A stretch of 64,000 nucleotides of DNA from Candidatus Flexifilum breve (GCA_016717205.1 JADKGC010000004.1:372001-436000); one strand, 5' to 3'; counted from the first letter of the stretch, positions 25,353 through 33,679 are shown. Made by a program: numbers and translations. Notes: generated from the sequence alone by a model not told the origin.

Positions 25353-25655
25353 TTATCCCTCGCGTTTGCGCGTCACCCGTTCGATGAAACCACTGAGCAT
25401 GATCGTCAGCGTTTCGACTTTGGTATCTAGCGCGTCTACCTTGCTCTCGATGCCTTTGGCAATCGCCCGGCGAGATCCCGGCAAATCCTCCTGTGCTGCC
25501 AGATACAGGTTGACCGCATCGCGCAGGAGATCGTTCTTGCTGACGAAGTTTCCAACACGGCTGCGAACATTTCGCAGTTCTTCCAACCGCCGCATCTGGT
25601 CGGGAGTCAGATTGACGGTCATGCGTTCGCTGTAGGGATTGGGTTTCTTCTTCAC
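25353..25655 (-). CDS. Ribbon-helix-helix-type small protein, likely relaxase accessory
   Basis: Residues 8-50 (YSERMTVNLTPDQMRRLEEL ... VSKNDLLRDAVNLYLAAQ) have the strand-helix-helix pattern of plasmid ribbon-helix-helix DNA-binding proteins. The C-terminal half is a coiled coil (IESKVDALDTKVETLTIML). Its start overlaps the HU-like gene by four bases (ATGA), and its stop touches the relaxase start, so all three are translated together. It probably binds the transfer origin or represses the operon. Confidence 0.7.
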   Translation of the reverse strand: MKKKPNPYSERMTVNLTPDQMRRLEELRNVRSRVGNFVSKNDLLRDAVNLYLAAQEDLPGSRRAIAKGIESKVDALDTKVETLTIMLSGFIERVTRKREG

Positions 25656-25948
25656 TCAGATGCTCCTTCCTTTATTTGGGTATTCAACACGACCTGACGG
25701 AATTTCCCGGTTGGACGGAAACGCACATACACCCGCTTGACATTTCGCTGTCCCACCGCCCCGCCGCTGCGAAAGCTCTGGACTTCGACCAGCAGCTTGC
25801 CCAGATCGGCAACGGTCACTGTCTGACCGGGTTGTGCTAGTGCCTCCAGCCACAGTTCCGCCATGACTTCCAGCACCTCCGCCACATCGCGTCGTTTCAA
25901 GCGCGGTAGGCGTTTGCTGATTTCGGTGACTGTCTGACGATGATTCAT
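25652..25948 (-). CDS. HU/IHF-like DNA-binding protein
   Basis: The 98-residue protein has the HU fold order: helices (VTEISKRLPRLKRRDVAEVLEVMAELWLEAL), then strands GQTVTVADLGKLLVEVQSFR, a flexible arm with GGAVGQRNVKRVYVRFRPTGKF. This fits DNA-bending HU/IHF-like proteins (HU-HIG group). AAGGAG lies 8 bases before the ATG. It may shape the origin or transfer complex of the module and sits next to the hairpin array. Confidence 0.75.
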   Translation of the reverse strand: MNHRQTVTEISKRLPRLKRRDVAEVLEVMAELWLEALAQPGQTVTVADLGKLLVEVQSFRSGGAVGQRNVKRVYVRFRPTGKFRQVVLNTQIKEGASE

Positions 25949-26310
25949 AACCTCTGCTCCTTGTTTTGCTGCTGAACGAACGTGATGCGGATGGGGAACG
26001 CATCCCGGTCACGGGTGCGTTCGGTGGGCGCGGCGAACCGCGTCCACGAGTGCGGCGGCATCTCTGCACCGCCGCACTCATGCAGGGGCGACAGCCGCTG
26101 CATCAGCCCCCACGGCGCATGAGTGGCGAGCGGATTTAGCTCGCCCCAGACCCCGTGAGAACCCTTCTGGTTACTCACGCCCGTTACACGGGGTCTGGCG
26201 ATGTCGCAGCACCTCGACGCTGCGACGTGCATGGCTGTGCCATGCGCTGCATTGGGCTGTGCTGTCCTACACGATAGGATGAACTGTCTCATACACCACC
26301 TCCTTACCAC
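25945..26310 (-). CDS. Doubtful open frame across the hairpin array
   Basis: A 121-codon frame overlaps the HU-like start by four bases (ATGA), an arrangement seen between the other genes here. Its composition is odd (many Cys, His, Trp and Pro; GVWGELNPLATHAPWGLMQR), and it runs through at least six perfect inverted repeats, so the sequence is probably constrained as DNA or RNA rather than as protein. No family was recognised. There is no clear ribosome site. Confidence 0.2.
   Translation of the reverse strand: MVRRWCMRQFILSCRTAQPNAAHGTAMHVAASRCCDIARPRVTGVSNQKGSHGVWGELNPLATHAPWGLMQRLSPLHECGGAEMPPHSWTRFAAPTERTRDRDAFPIRITFVQQQNKEQRL
26048..26279. other. Dense array of perfect inverted repeats (structured DNA/RNA element)
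   Basis: Perfect stems follow one another: 26048-26058/26069-26079 (11 bp), 26125-26131/26139-26145 (7 bp), 26146-26157/26187-26198 (12 bp), 26203-26210/26219-26226 (8 bp), 26229-26235/26239-26245 (7 bp) and 26265-26269/26275-26279 (5 bp). Inside the 12-bp pair, 26155-26163 and 26169-26178 form an alternative stem with one bulge. The array lies between the ParR-like and HU-like genes. Candidates are a transfer origin, a single-strand initiation site for the primase, or a structured RNA. Confidence 0.65.
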
Positions 26311-26313
26311 TCC

Positions 26314-26736
26314 TTACCACTGGGAACGTTTCATGCGCCGCGCCCGGCGGTCACTGTCGTTGTCTGACAGAGCGGGTTCAGTCGGTGGTAGGACAATGCC
26401 ATTGACTGGCGCTCGTGCTTCAGGCTGTATCGCAATCTGGGTTACACCATTGGCTGCCACATGCTGTACCAAGCGTTCCAGATAGCTGGGCATCTCGTTC
26501 AGAGCATCGCGTATCCATAAGGTGTCCTGCCGGACTTCCAGCAGTTCGGGAATGGTCAGCAGCTTGTTCTTGCGCGGCTGCTTGCCCAGATAACCCCGGA
26601 TCAGGTCGCGTAACGCATCGCTGCGCTCCCCCTCATCAATCCCTTCCCACCAGTCCAGAATGTCGCTGTCAGTGTCCTCGAACACCTTGAACGTAATCAT
26701 CCGGTAGCGGCGTTTACTTGTCTTGCGCTTTGCCAT
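26314..26736 (-). CDS. parR: ParR-like plasmid partition adaptor
   Basis: The 140-residue basic N-terminus (MAKRKTSKRRYRMITFKVFE) leads into a ribbon-helix-helix-like stretch (DTDSDILDWWEGIDEGERSDALRDLIRGYL), followed by a polar tail. It is the next gene after a ParM-like actin, which is the standard place of ParR, the protein that ties filaments to the centromere. AAGGAG seven bases before the ATG at 26736 fixes the start, although the frame is open further. The assignment rests on context and pattern, not on strong sequence identity. Confidence 0.6.
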   Translation of the reverse strand: MAKRKTSKRRYRMITFKVFEDTDSDILDWWEGIDEGERSDALRDLIRGYLGKQPRKNKLLTIPELLEVRQDTLWIRDALNEMPSYLERLVQHVAANGVTQIAIQPEARAPVNGIVLPPTEPALSDNDSDRRARRMKRSQW

Positions 26737-26754
26737 TTGTCTCTCCTTGGAGTA

Positions 26755-26794
26755 GGTCTTACCCGTATCACCCATCGGGCTGACCAGTAAGACC
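26755..26794. repeat. Inverted repeat between parM-like and parR-like genes
   Basis: GGTCTTAC (26755-26762) and GTAAGACC (26787-26794) form a perfect 8-base inverted repeat with a 24-base loop in the 77-base gap between the two partition genes. It could be a processing hairpin or a binding site. Confidence 0.45.
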
Positions 26795-26813
26795 CCCCTC
26801 GATGCTGAAATCT

Positions 26814-27881
26814 TCACTTCCGTGCGGCAAAATGGGCGTAGTGCAGATAGCCTCTGGCATTCGCCATCTGCGCGTCCGGCACCAGCTTCGTCTGCGGGTA
26901 GGCTTCGACCACCTGCTCATACACCAGTTCCGCTCCGCCACCAGACAGGTAAATCACATCGACGGTTGTGCCGCGCTGCCACTTCTCCGACAGCAGATTC
27001 AGGGTCGCGCTGCGAAGTGGGGCAAGTGCTTCTTCGACTTCGGCGCTGTAATCCACTGGCTTGCCGCTGGCGGTAAAGATCCCGGTACGAAGAACCTGCT
27101 CGACAATCCCGTGTGGCATCTTCTCGCGGTAATCACGCTCCAGCATGGCGGCGATGCGTTCCTGCGCGGTGTAAACCCCACTCTCGACACTGCCGCTTTC
27201 CGCATCCACGAAGTCGCCATCGTCATCCAGAATGATGTCTACTGTATACGTGCCAACATCCACGACCCCGGTTCGCATGTAGGTGTGATAGACGTTGATC
27301 TCGCCCTGCTCGGTGAGCATCATGGCATACGCCGAACCATACGGCTGCGGCATGACCATCACCTCAGTCACGTTGGCAATCACGTCTGCGCTATCTGTCT
27401 TGATGAGGTGCTGTCCCTGAAGTGCCTGCTTGAGTCCACTCGCATCCCGCATATGATCCACCGGCAACCCGCTGCACAACCGTAGATGGATAACATCTCG
27501 CCCCGACACCCCCTGCGCCAGTTTGCCAATCGCCGCTTTCGCCAGCCGGAGACGGAAGGTATTGCCCATCGTCTTTTCGTTGGCAGTCCGTCCGCGCAGA
27601 CGGAGCAGTTCGCCCGGCGGAAGCTGCGCCAGCGCCAGATCGCCCACAAACCAGGTCGAGCCATCTTCATCTGTAAGCTGGTCGCCGGGATATTTGGCTG
27701 TCAGCGCCTCCTGCTGGAATTTGATTTCACGGGCATGTCCCGCTACCGACGGAAAAGCAATTGTGGTCTGATCCGTCACGACTTTGGTGACACCGTAACC
27801 GATGTCCAGCCCCACCGTGAGGATGCCGCCCGATGTGATCGTGTATTCTGATTGGTTCTTGTCTGTTTTCTGCTTGCTCAT
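26814..27881 (-). CDS. parM: ParM/Alp-type actin-like plasmid segregation ATPase
   Basis: The protein has actin-fold nucleotide motifs: phosphate-1 GLDIGYGVTKVV, phosphate-2 VVDVGTYTVDIILD and adenosine motif VIYLSGGGAELV, in a 355-residue protein of ParM/StbA/Alp7 size. Such proteins polymerise with ATP and push plasmid copies apart. The following gene is ParR-like, which supports the assignment. AAGGAAGC stands before the ATG. It is the first gene of the minus-strand plasmid-like set. Retention of partition genes suggests a recent integration or a still excisable element. Confidence 0.85.
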   Translation of the reverse strand: MSKQKTDKNQSEYTITSGGILTVGLDIGYGVTKVVTDQTTIAFPSVAGHAREIKFQQEALTAKYPGDQLTDEDGSTWFVGDLALAQLPPGELLRLRGRTANEKTMGNTFRLRLAKAAIGKLAQGVSGRDVIHLRLCSGLPVDHMRDASGLKQALQGQHLIKTDSADVIANVTEVMVMPQPYGSAYAMMLTEQGEINVYHTYMRTGVVDVGTYTVDIILDDDGDFVDAESGSVESGVYTAQERIAAMLERDYREKMPHGIVEQVLRTGIFTASGKPVDYSAEVEEALAPLRSATLNLLSEKWQRGTTVDVIYLSGGGAELVYEQVVEAYPQTKLVPDAQMANARGYLHYAHFAARK

Positions 27882-27916
27882 GTCTCTGCTTCCTTATAAA
27901 TGGGAATCGCAAATTG

Positions 27917-27945
27917 CCAGCGCCGTTAATCGGTGCTGGTTTTTC
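27917..27945 (+). terminator. Hairpin with T-run upstream of the parM-like gene
   Basis: CCAGCGCCG (27917-27925) pairs with CGGTGCTGG (27931-27939), with one G-T pair, around TTAAT, and is followed by TTTTT on the plus strand. It has intrinsic-terminator form, although no plus-strand gene ends here. It may instead be an operator for the divergent side, or a remnant at the island edge. Confidence 0.4.
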
Positions 27946-27990
27946 CCGTTCCGGTACGCTTAAAAACCCGCGCAACCTCACCGGGATCGA

Positions 27991-28815
27991 ATGGGACTAA
28001 ATTCGGTTGAGTATCGGTCTTCTGACAGCGACGGAACATGGACGCCGGAAGCGCTCATCGATCACTTGATTGCTGAACAGTTCGCGCTGGCTGCCATCAC
28101 CGATCATGATCGCGTGGATATCACGCCGCTGCTGCAGGCAGTCGCCGCGGCGAAAGGCTTTCATCTGCTGGTCGCCGTGGAAATGAGCACCCACTGGCAC
28201 GGGGAACTGATTGATGTACTCTGTTTTGGCTTCGACCCGGCTGCGAACGCGCTGCAGCCTGTGGCCGATGGCCTCCTACGGCGACAGCAGGCGAACATAC
28301 GCCAGACCGTCGAGGCGATTGCGCAAGCGGGTTATCCGCTCTCACCGGTGGCTGTCGAGGCGCTGCTCGCTCAGCCCGCCGTGCAGCAGCCGCATCGGCT
28401 GGTCGATCTCGTGCGGCAGCAGGGGTACGGCACGCCGGAACGCTCGCCGGGACGGCTGCTGGTCGATTCCGGCTTGCAGCAGATCACGGTGGACATTGCC
28501 GAGGTCGTCGAGTCGGCGCATGCCAGCGGGGGCGTGTGCCTGATCGCGCATCCTGGTCGCGGCGACGGTTACCTGTGCTTCGACAGCGCGTCACTCGATG
28601 CCCTGCGCGCTGAAGTCCCGATTGATGGCTTCGAAGTGCATTATCCCAAACATTCGTCGGAACAGATCGCCCTGTACCAGGCCTACGCCGATCAGCACCA
28701 CTTGTTGACGAGCGCGGGGTCGGATTCGCATACGCCGGACAAACCGCCGATCAAATACCGCGCGGCGTGGTGTCGCCCCCTGCTAGAGCGATTGGGTCTT
28801 CAGGTGCAGATGTAG
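27991..28815 (+). CDS. PHP-domain phosphoesterase lacking its N-terminal HxH, cut at the island junction
   Basis: From residue 9 the protein follows the PHP family (SSDSDGTWTPEALIDHLIAEQF, ITDHDR, AVEMSTHWHGELIDVLCFGFD, CLIAHPGRGD, EVHYPKHSSEQ, AGSDSHTPD), a metal-dependent phosphoesterase fold (TrpH/YciV-like). The first motif HxH, normally just before the S-x-x-S-D-G, is missing: the codons before 28018 (MGLNSVEYR) do not fit, and no frame upstream supplies two histidines. Base composition also changes here. The gene therefore lost its 5' end when the left-hand element joined at about 28,010-28,017. Activity is doubtful, because HxH binds metal. Confidence 0.75.
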   Translation: MGLNSVEYRSSDSDGTWTPEALIDHLIAEQFALAAITDHDRVDITPLLQAVAAAKGFHLLVAVEMSTHWHGELIDVLCFGFDPAANALQPVADGLLRRQQANIRQTVEAIAQAGYPLSPVAVEALLAQPAVQQPHRLVDLVRQQGYGTPERSPGRLLVDSGLQQITVDIAEVVESAHASGGVCLIAHPGRGDGYLCFDSASLDALRAEVPIDGFEVHYPKHSSEQIALYQAYADQHHLLTSAGSDSHTPDKPPIKYRAAWCRPLLERLGLQVQM

Positions 28816-28831
28816 TGTAACGAAGCGGGTC

Positions 28832-29308
28832 TTAGGCGACCGGCGCGCGACCGCGCGCTTGTTCTGGCGTGCGCATCGACATCAGCGGGACGCCAATGCC
28901 ATAAGTGACGAAGTCGCCAACGGGCTGGATTTCGATTACGCACATATCGTTCAGGTTATCCGGGTTTTCGGTGCGCAGCAGGGACTTCAAGACATCTTTG
29001 CTCACAGATGCGGCACTTTGCACGGTTGCCTGACCGGAAAAGGTGATCGTTGCCGCGGGGATTTTGATCCAGAACAGGAAGGGAATGCGCTTGGCAATCG
29101 GCACGGTCACCGAAACATGCGCATTTTGGGTCATATGCCGCGCTTTCCACGTGTCTTTGCCTGTGACAACGTAGAGCCTGTGCTCGTACACGATGTAAAC
29201 CACGCCGACCGTGCGCGCCTCGCCTTTTTCCGTCACCATGCCCAAGACGGCAAAGAGTTCCTGTTTAAGGCTTGACCAAACCACTTCACTGGCTAGCTGC
29301 AGTACCAT
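28832..29308 (-). CDS. Pyridoxamine 5'-phosphate oxidase-like (FMN split-barrel) protein
   Basis: A short split-barrel protein: VLGMVTEKGEARTVGVVYIVYEHRLYVVTGKDTWKARHMTQNAHVSVTVPI has the classic strand order in which the phosphate of FMN or F420 is bound, followed by ATITFSGQATV and a C-terminal VTYGIGVPL. Its exact substrate is unknown; members reduce or oxidise small molecules or bind flavin or heme. GGAGG six bases before the ATG at 29308 is preferred over an ATG 30 bases upstream. It is convergent with the PHP gene. Confidence 0.8.
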   Translation of the reverse strand: MVLQLASEVVWSSLKQELFAVLGMVTEKGEARTVGVVYIVYEHRLYVVTGKDTWKARHMTQNAHVSVTVPIAKRIPFLFWIKIPAATITFSGQATVQSAASVSKDVLKSLLRTENPDNLNDMCVIEIQPVGDFVTYGIGVPLMSMRTPEQARGRAPVA

Positions 29309-29420
29309 GCTGACCTCCAACTCGCTGCATTCCACCACAGATTTTGATGGTAAACCGAGCGGCTGGAGTCGGCACTGACAAATGCCACGGTTTAGGGGAA
29401 TCGATGATCACGCTTTCGGG

Positions 29421-29455
29421 GGAACGAGGCGCGCCTCGTTCCCCCACGAGGCACA
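29421..29455. repeat. Palindromic dispersed repeat (GAGGC-type), variant copy
   Basis: GGGGAACGAGGC followed by GCGCCTCGTTCCCC forms a strong palindrome and is followed by a further CACGAGGC. It resembles the GGGACGAGGCATGCCTCGTCC copies at 33680, 60536 and 62330. It may end transcription between the two minus-strand genes. Confidence 0.5.
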
Positions 29456-29461
29456 CCGAAT

Positions 29462-31987
29462 CTAAGGCGAGGTGCCTTCGGTATGGCTTTCTGGCGGGGT
29501 ATAGACCGTCACGCTGAAGGGGATCGGATCGCTGGTTTCGACCGTGCCATCGGCCAGCGTCGCCTGCGCGACCAGTTCCCAATCCCCTTGTTCGAGCGGC
29601 CACCACAGCGCCCACGGCTCGGCCTCGACTGTGCCGAGCGTCTCGCCATTCATGGCATACGTCACCGATTCCGTGCCCGACGGCGCGCCGACCGTCAGGC
29701 GCAGGCGCTGCGCTTCGACCGGAAGCTGCGGCGAAATCTGGAAGATGGTGTACGGATCAGGTTCGAGCAGGCGCAGACCGTCATCGTCGTCGGTCTGCAC
29801 GATCTCGGCGGCAGTCGGCGGTGGGGTGATGCCGTTGCGAATGCCCCAATCGCGCGCTTCCTGCGGCAGCACCAGATACACCCGGTCGAGGCGGTCGGCT
29901 TCGGTCGTGGTGTCATCAGCTAACTGCCCGGTGCGCCGATCAATCGTGAAGGTCTGGTAGAAGTTATCGTACTCGGTTGGCTCGGTGCCGGGGATGAACC
30001 ACTCGACGCGGCGGCGCGGGCATTCCGGCGTCGCCAGCAGACCGCTCACCGCGCAGACTTCGAGCCGCAGCAGATCTGTCCGCTGAGGGAATTCGAGTTC
30101 CGGTTGACCAGTTAATACCTCACGCATAAACGCGTTCCAGATCGGCGCAGCGCCGCTCACGCCCGTCACATCGACCATTGGCGTGTTGTCGGCGTTGCCC
30201 ACCCACACCCCGCCCACCAGATTCGGCGTGTAGCCGACGATCCAGTTGTCCCGGTAGTCGGTTGTCGTGCCGGTTTTGGCCGCCGCGGGTCGCCCGATGT
30301 TGAGCGCGCTGCGCCGTCCAAACCCCTGCAGGCGGGCTTCGTCGTCGCTCAGAATGTCGGTGATGAGGAAGGCGACGCGCTCGTCGATCACGCGCTGCGT
30401 CAGCGGGCGTCTCTGCCATTCGTAGAGTACCTGGCCGCCGCGATCCGTGACCTTGAGGATGAACACCGGGTCAATGTGGTAACCGCCGTTCGGGAAAATG
30501 CTGTAGGCCTGCACGAGGTCCAGCAGGCGGATTTCGCCGCCGCCGAGCGTGACGGACAGATCAAGATTCGTGTTGCCGGAGAGCGTGGTCAAACCCGCGT
30601 TCGCCGCCAATTCGATCAAGGTGCTCACACCGACGTGTTCGAGCGTGACGACCGCCGGGATGTTCATCGAGGAGGCCAGCGCCTCGCGGATGAGCACTGG
30701 GCCATGTTCGACCAGCCCGAAGTTGGCGGGCGTGTAGCTCTCCAGGCGCCGGGTGACGAACGGTGTCTCCACGTCGAGGATCATGGTGGCGGGCGTCCAC
30801 GGATCGGGACCCGTCGGGTCGAAGGCGGCGGCATAGGTGAAAGGCTTGAGCGTGCTCCCCGGTTGGCGGTTGGCCAGTGCCGCGTTGACCGCGCCATCAA
30901 TGGCCTCGTCGAAATAGTTCGGGCTGCCGAGCAGAGTCAGCACCTGCCCGGTATACGGATCAAGGGCTACGACGGCGGCATTGTTGGCGTTGGCGGGCTG
31001 GCGACCGCCCGCTGCCGGGTGATTCAGCCCGTCGAGCTGGCGGTTGACGATGCGTTCCGCCGCGCGCTGCCAGTCGAGATCGACCGTGGTGATCACGTCG
31101 AGACCATCGCGGTACAGGGCGTCGGGGTAGTCGCGCTCCAACTGCTTGATCACCGCCATGACGAAGTGCGGCGCTTCGATGGGGAAGGGGCTGGCCGCGA
31201 ATTGCAGCTCGTCGTTGCGGGCGAGTTCCGCCGTCGCTGCGTCGAGATAGCCGTACTGCACCATCAGGTTGAGCACCACGGCTTGGCGATCTTTGGCCGC
31301 TTCGAGGTTGGTCAGCGGGTCGTACACGGCGGGCGATTGGAGCAGCCCCGCCAGCAACGCGCATTCCGCCAGCGAGAGATCCGGCGCGGACTTGCCGAAG
31401 TAGGCTTGCGCCGCCGCTTCGATGCCGTAGGCGAGGTTGCCGAAATACGACTGATTTAGGTAGAGCGCGAGGATGTCGGCTTTGCTGTAGGCGGTTTGCA
31501 GGCGCAGCGCGAGGATGCTCTCGCGCAGCTTGCGGCGCAGTGACCGCTCGGCGCGCTGCTGCGGGTCGAGCAGGAGCGTGCGCGCCACCTGCTGCGTGAT
31601 CGTGCTGCCGCCCGCCAATACTTCGCCGCCGCTCACGTTGATCCACAGGGCGCGGGCGATGCCGACCACATCGACGCCGGGATGGTTGTAGAAATTGGCG
31701 TCTTCGGTGGCGATCACCGCGTCGCGGCAGTGCTGCGGGATGCTCTCCAGCGGAATCGCGGTGTTGCGCCCGCCCGTTTCGCTGTCGGCGAGGATCTCGT
31801 AGAGCAGCGTGCCGTTGCGGTCATAGATGCGCGTGGACGGCAGCGTCAGGCCCGCGTGAATCTGATCGATGCTCGGCAGATCGGCGAACAGCCACGCATA
31901 CATCGTCACTGCGAACACCGCGCCCAGCGCCGCCGCGATCACACCGAGTTTCTGCCAGCGTTTGAGCGCGCGAAACCGTTTCAGCAT
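29462..31987 (-). CDS. pbpC: Penicillin-binding protein 1C-like bifunctional peptidoglycan synthase
   Basis: After a membrane anchor (LGVIAAALGAVFAVTMYAWLF) comes the GT51 glycosyltransferase with EDANFYNHPG and GGSTITQQ, then the transpeptidase with the serine motif STLKPFTYA, the SMN-type motif in SSMNIPAV and KTGTTTDYRDNW. The last about 90 residues form a beta-sandwich typical of the PBP1C C-terminal domain. It polymerises and crosslinks peptidoglycan outside the membrane. The frame stays open to 32317, but that extension is low-complexity Arg/Ser sequence overlapping the next gene; ATG 31987, 10 bases after that gene's stop, is the real start (841 aa). Confidence 0.9.
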   Translation of the reverse strand: MLKRFRALKRWQKLGVIAAALGAVFAVTMYAWLFADLPSIDQIHAGLTLPSTRIYDRNGTLLYEILADSETGGRNTAIPLESIPQHCRDAVIATEDANFYNHPGVDVVGIARALWINVSGGEVLAGGSTITQQVARTLLLDPQQRAERSLRRKLRESILALRLQTAYSKADILALYLNQSYFGNLAYGIEAAAQAYFGKSAPDLSLAECALLAGLLQSPAVYDPLTNLEAAKDRQAVVLNLMVQYGYLDAATAELARNDELQFAASPFPIEAPHFVMAVIKQLERDYPDALYRDGLDVITTVDLDWQRAAERIVNRQLDGLNHPAAGGRQPANANNAAVVALDPYTGQVLTLLGSPNYFDEAIDGAVNAALANRQPGSTLKPFTYAAAFDPTGPDPWTPATMILDVETPFVTRRLESYTPANFGLVEHGPVLIREALASSMNIPAVVTLEHVGVSTLIELAANAGLTTLSGNTNLDLSVTLGGGEIRLLDLVQAYSIFPNGGYHIDPVFILKVTDRGGQVLYEWQRRPLTQRVIDERVAFLITDILSDDEARLQGFGRRSALNIGRPAAAKTGTTTDYRDNWIVGYTPNLVGGVWVGNADNTPMVDVTGVSGAAPIWNAFMREVLTGQPELEFPQRTDLLRLEVCAVSGLLATPECPRRRVEWFIPGTEPTEYDNFYQTFTIDRRTGQLADDTTTEADRLDRVYLVLPQEARDWGIRNGITPPPTAAEIVQTDDDDGLRLLEPDPYTIFQISPQLPVEAQRLRLTVGAPSGTESVTYAMNGETLGTVEAEPWALWWPLEQGDWELVAQATLADGTVETSDPIPFSVTVYTPPESHTEGTSP

Positions 31988-31997
31988 GGTCAATCTT

Positions 31998-32861
31998 TCA
32001 CACGCGCCAGAGCGGCGCGTAATCGTCCGACAGGGCTTTGACGCTCCGCCACAACCGCTCAACCTCGGCGACTGACGCGGCGAGATCCGCGCCGGGGTGG
32101 CGCAGCAGCGCCTCGACAGCCGCCAGATAGCCTTCCGGCTTGATGGCGAACGCGGCGATCTTGTCCTGCGAGCGTTTGTCGCCCGCGAAATACGTCTCAT
32201 TGAGCGCATACAGCACATGCGTGAGCTTATACAGCATCCGCGTGAGGCAGCCGACCGTGTTGTAGGCGTCCCCGGTGGCCGCGAAGCCCTGCGCGTGATA
32301 GAGCGTGAATTCCGCACTCCACAGGTTACCCGTGATCATCTGCGCTTTGAGCGCGGGCGGATACGTCGCGACCGTCGCTTTGAGGGCGGCGATCACGCCG
32401 TCGGGATCGTAGACGGGCACACAGTCGTGCGTTTCGGCGAGGTAGATGGTGCTGTGAAAGCCGAAGGTCGGCTGCTGCTCGTAGTCGGTGTGCGTATGCC
32501 CGGCATGCGCTTCGTCGATGGTGCGGCGCACATGCTCGACGCTCCGGTAAAGGAAGTCGACTTTGCCCGCCCGCGTCTTGATCCATGCGCCGCCGTTGAC
32601 CCACGCGCCCCACTGGTAAAAGCCCGTGACTGTGGGCGTACCCTCGGCGCTGATCGCTTCGGCGATAGCGCGGATAGCGGCGAGGTCGAACGGCGCGGCG
32701 TCGTGGTAGTAGAGCGCGAGGTCGAGATCGGAATCGGGACGCGCGGTGCCACGCGCCAGCGACCCGCCGATCACCACCGCGGCCATGCCGGGCACGGCGG
32801 TCAAGCGCGGGAGCAGGTCATCGAGTAAGGTTTGTTTATCATCCGGTAGTTTAATCATCAT
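31998..32861 (-). CDS. Nucleotidyltransferase-fold protein (DUF4037-like)
   Basis: GGSLARGTARPDSDLDLALYY is the polymerase-beta-like nucleotidyltransferase motif (GS-x10-D-x-D), and the helical C-terminal half has TVGCLTRMLYKLTHVLYALNETYF. This resembles DUF4037 or kanamycin-nucleotidyltransferase-like proteins that transfer a nucleotide to a small molecule, protein or RNA. The third acidic residue may be Asp in the AGKVDFLYR segment. It is followed after 10 bases by the PBP1C-like gene, so the two share a transcript. The true substrate is unknown. Confidence 0.8.
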   Translation of the reverse strand: MMIKLPDDKQTLLDDLLPRLTAVPGMAAVVIGGSLARGTARPDSDLDLALYYHDAAPFDLAAIRAIAEAISAEGTPTVTGFYQWGAWVNGGAWIKTRAGKVDFLYRSVEHVRRTIDEAHAGHTHTDYEQQPTFGFHSTIYLAETHDCVPVYDPDGVIAALKATVATYPPALKAQMITGNLWSAEFTLYHAQGFAATGDAYNTVGCLTRMLYKLTHVLYALNETYFAGDKRSQDKIAAFAIKPEGYLAAVEALLRHPGADLAASVAEVERLWRSVKALSDDYAPLWRV

Positions 32862-33028
32862 GAGCTTAATTTTACCGGAAATTGCGGTGACGGGTGCGCG
32901 CCGCTTGCATGACGCCTGCCCTATGCTGACCCGCTGCGCTCAAACGGACTGCTGCCCGTATCATCACGGGATTCTCATGCCTGATTTGTATAGTGTATGA
33001 ACTGTGGTGAAATATGAGGAAACGAGCG

Positions 33029-33616
33029 ATGACTCAGCCTATTCGGGTTCTCGGCATTTCGGGAAGTTTGCGTCAGGGGTCGTATAACAGCGCGCTGCTC
33101 CGGGCAGCGGGACACCTGCTGCCGGAAGGCATGACCTTGGACACAGCCGATCTCAGCGGCATCCCGCTGTACAACGATGATGTACGGGCGCAGGGTTATC
33201 CTGACGCGGTGCAGGACTTCCGCGAGCAGATCTCGGCGGCGGACGCGCTGCTGATCGCCACGCCGGAATACAATTTCTCGATTCCCGGCGTGCTCAAAAA
33301 CGCCATCGATTGGGCGTCCCGACCGGATGCTAACAAGCAGGTGCCGCTCAAGGGTAAACCGGTCGCCATGCTCGGCGCATCGACCGGGCTGTTCGGCACG
33401 GTGCGCGCGCAGCATCACCTGCGGCAGGTGCTGGTGTTCACCGACAACCCGGTCGTCAACACGCCGCAGGTGCTGGTGATGGGGGCGAAAGACAAGTTTG
33501 ACGCCAACCTGCACCTCACCGACGAGGCGACGCATGGTTTTATGCGCGACCTGCTCAAGAATCTGGGCGTGCTGGTGAACGTGTACCGTGCGCAGGGACA
33601 GCCTGCCGGGGTGTAG
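33029..33616 (+). CDS. NADPH-dependent FMN reductase family protein
   Basis: A flavodoxin-like fold with the FMN phosphate loop GISGSLRQGSYNSALLR and the ring-binding motif TPEYNFSIPGVLKNAIDW, followed by KPVAMLGASTGLFGTVRAQHHLRQVL. This places it in the NADPH:FMN/quinone/chromate reductase group (about 195 aa). It reduces flavin or quinone substrates in the cytosol. GAGGAAA stands seven bases before ATG 33029; an ATG 15 bases upstream overlaps that site and is less likely. Confidence 0.9.
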   Translation: MTQPIRVLGISGSLRQGSYNSALLRAAGHLLPEGMTLDTADLSGIPLYNDDVRAQGYPDAVQDFREQISAADALLIATPEYNFSIPGVLKNAIDWASRPDANKQVPLKGKPVAMLGASTGLFGTVRAQHHLRQVLVFTDNPVVNTPQVLVMGAKDKFDANLHLTDEATHGFMRDLLKNLGVLVNVYRAQGQPAGV

Positions 33617-33679
33617 CTCACCCTACCCCCGTCCCCTCAACGGAATTCAGGGAGGGGAGACAGAAGTGACGCTTGTGTA

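Noticed and set aside
27991..28017. Frameshift as the reason for the missing HxH of the PHP protein
   Set aside because: No frame in the 60 bases upstream has two histidine codons in the right spacing, so truncation fits better than a one-base shift.
31988..32317. N-terminal extension of the PBP1C frame
   Set aside because: The 110 extra residues are Arg/Ser-rich and overlap the nucleotidyltransferase gene; the membrane anchor and good spacing place the start at 31987.
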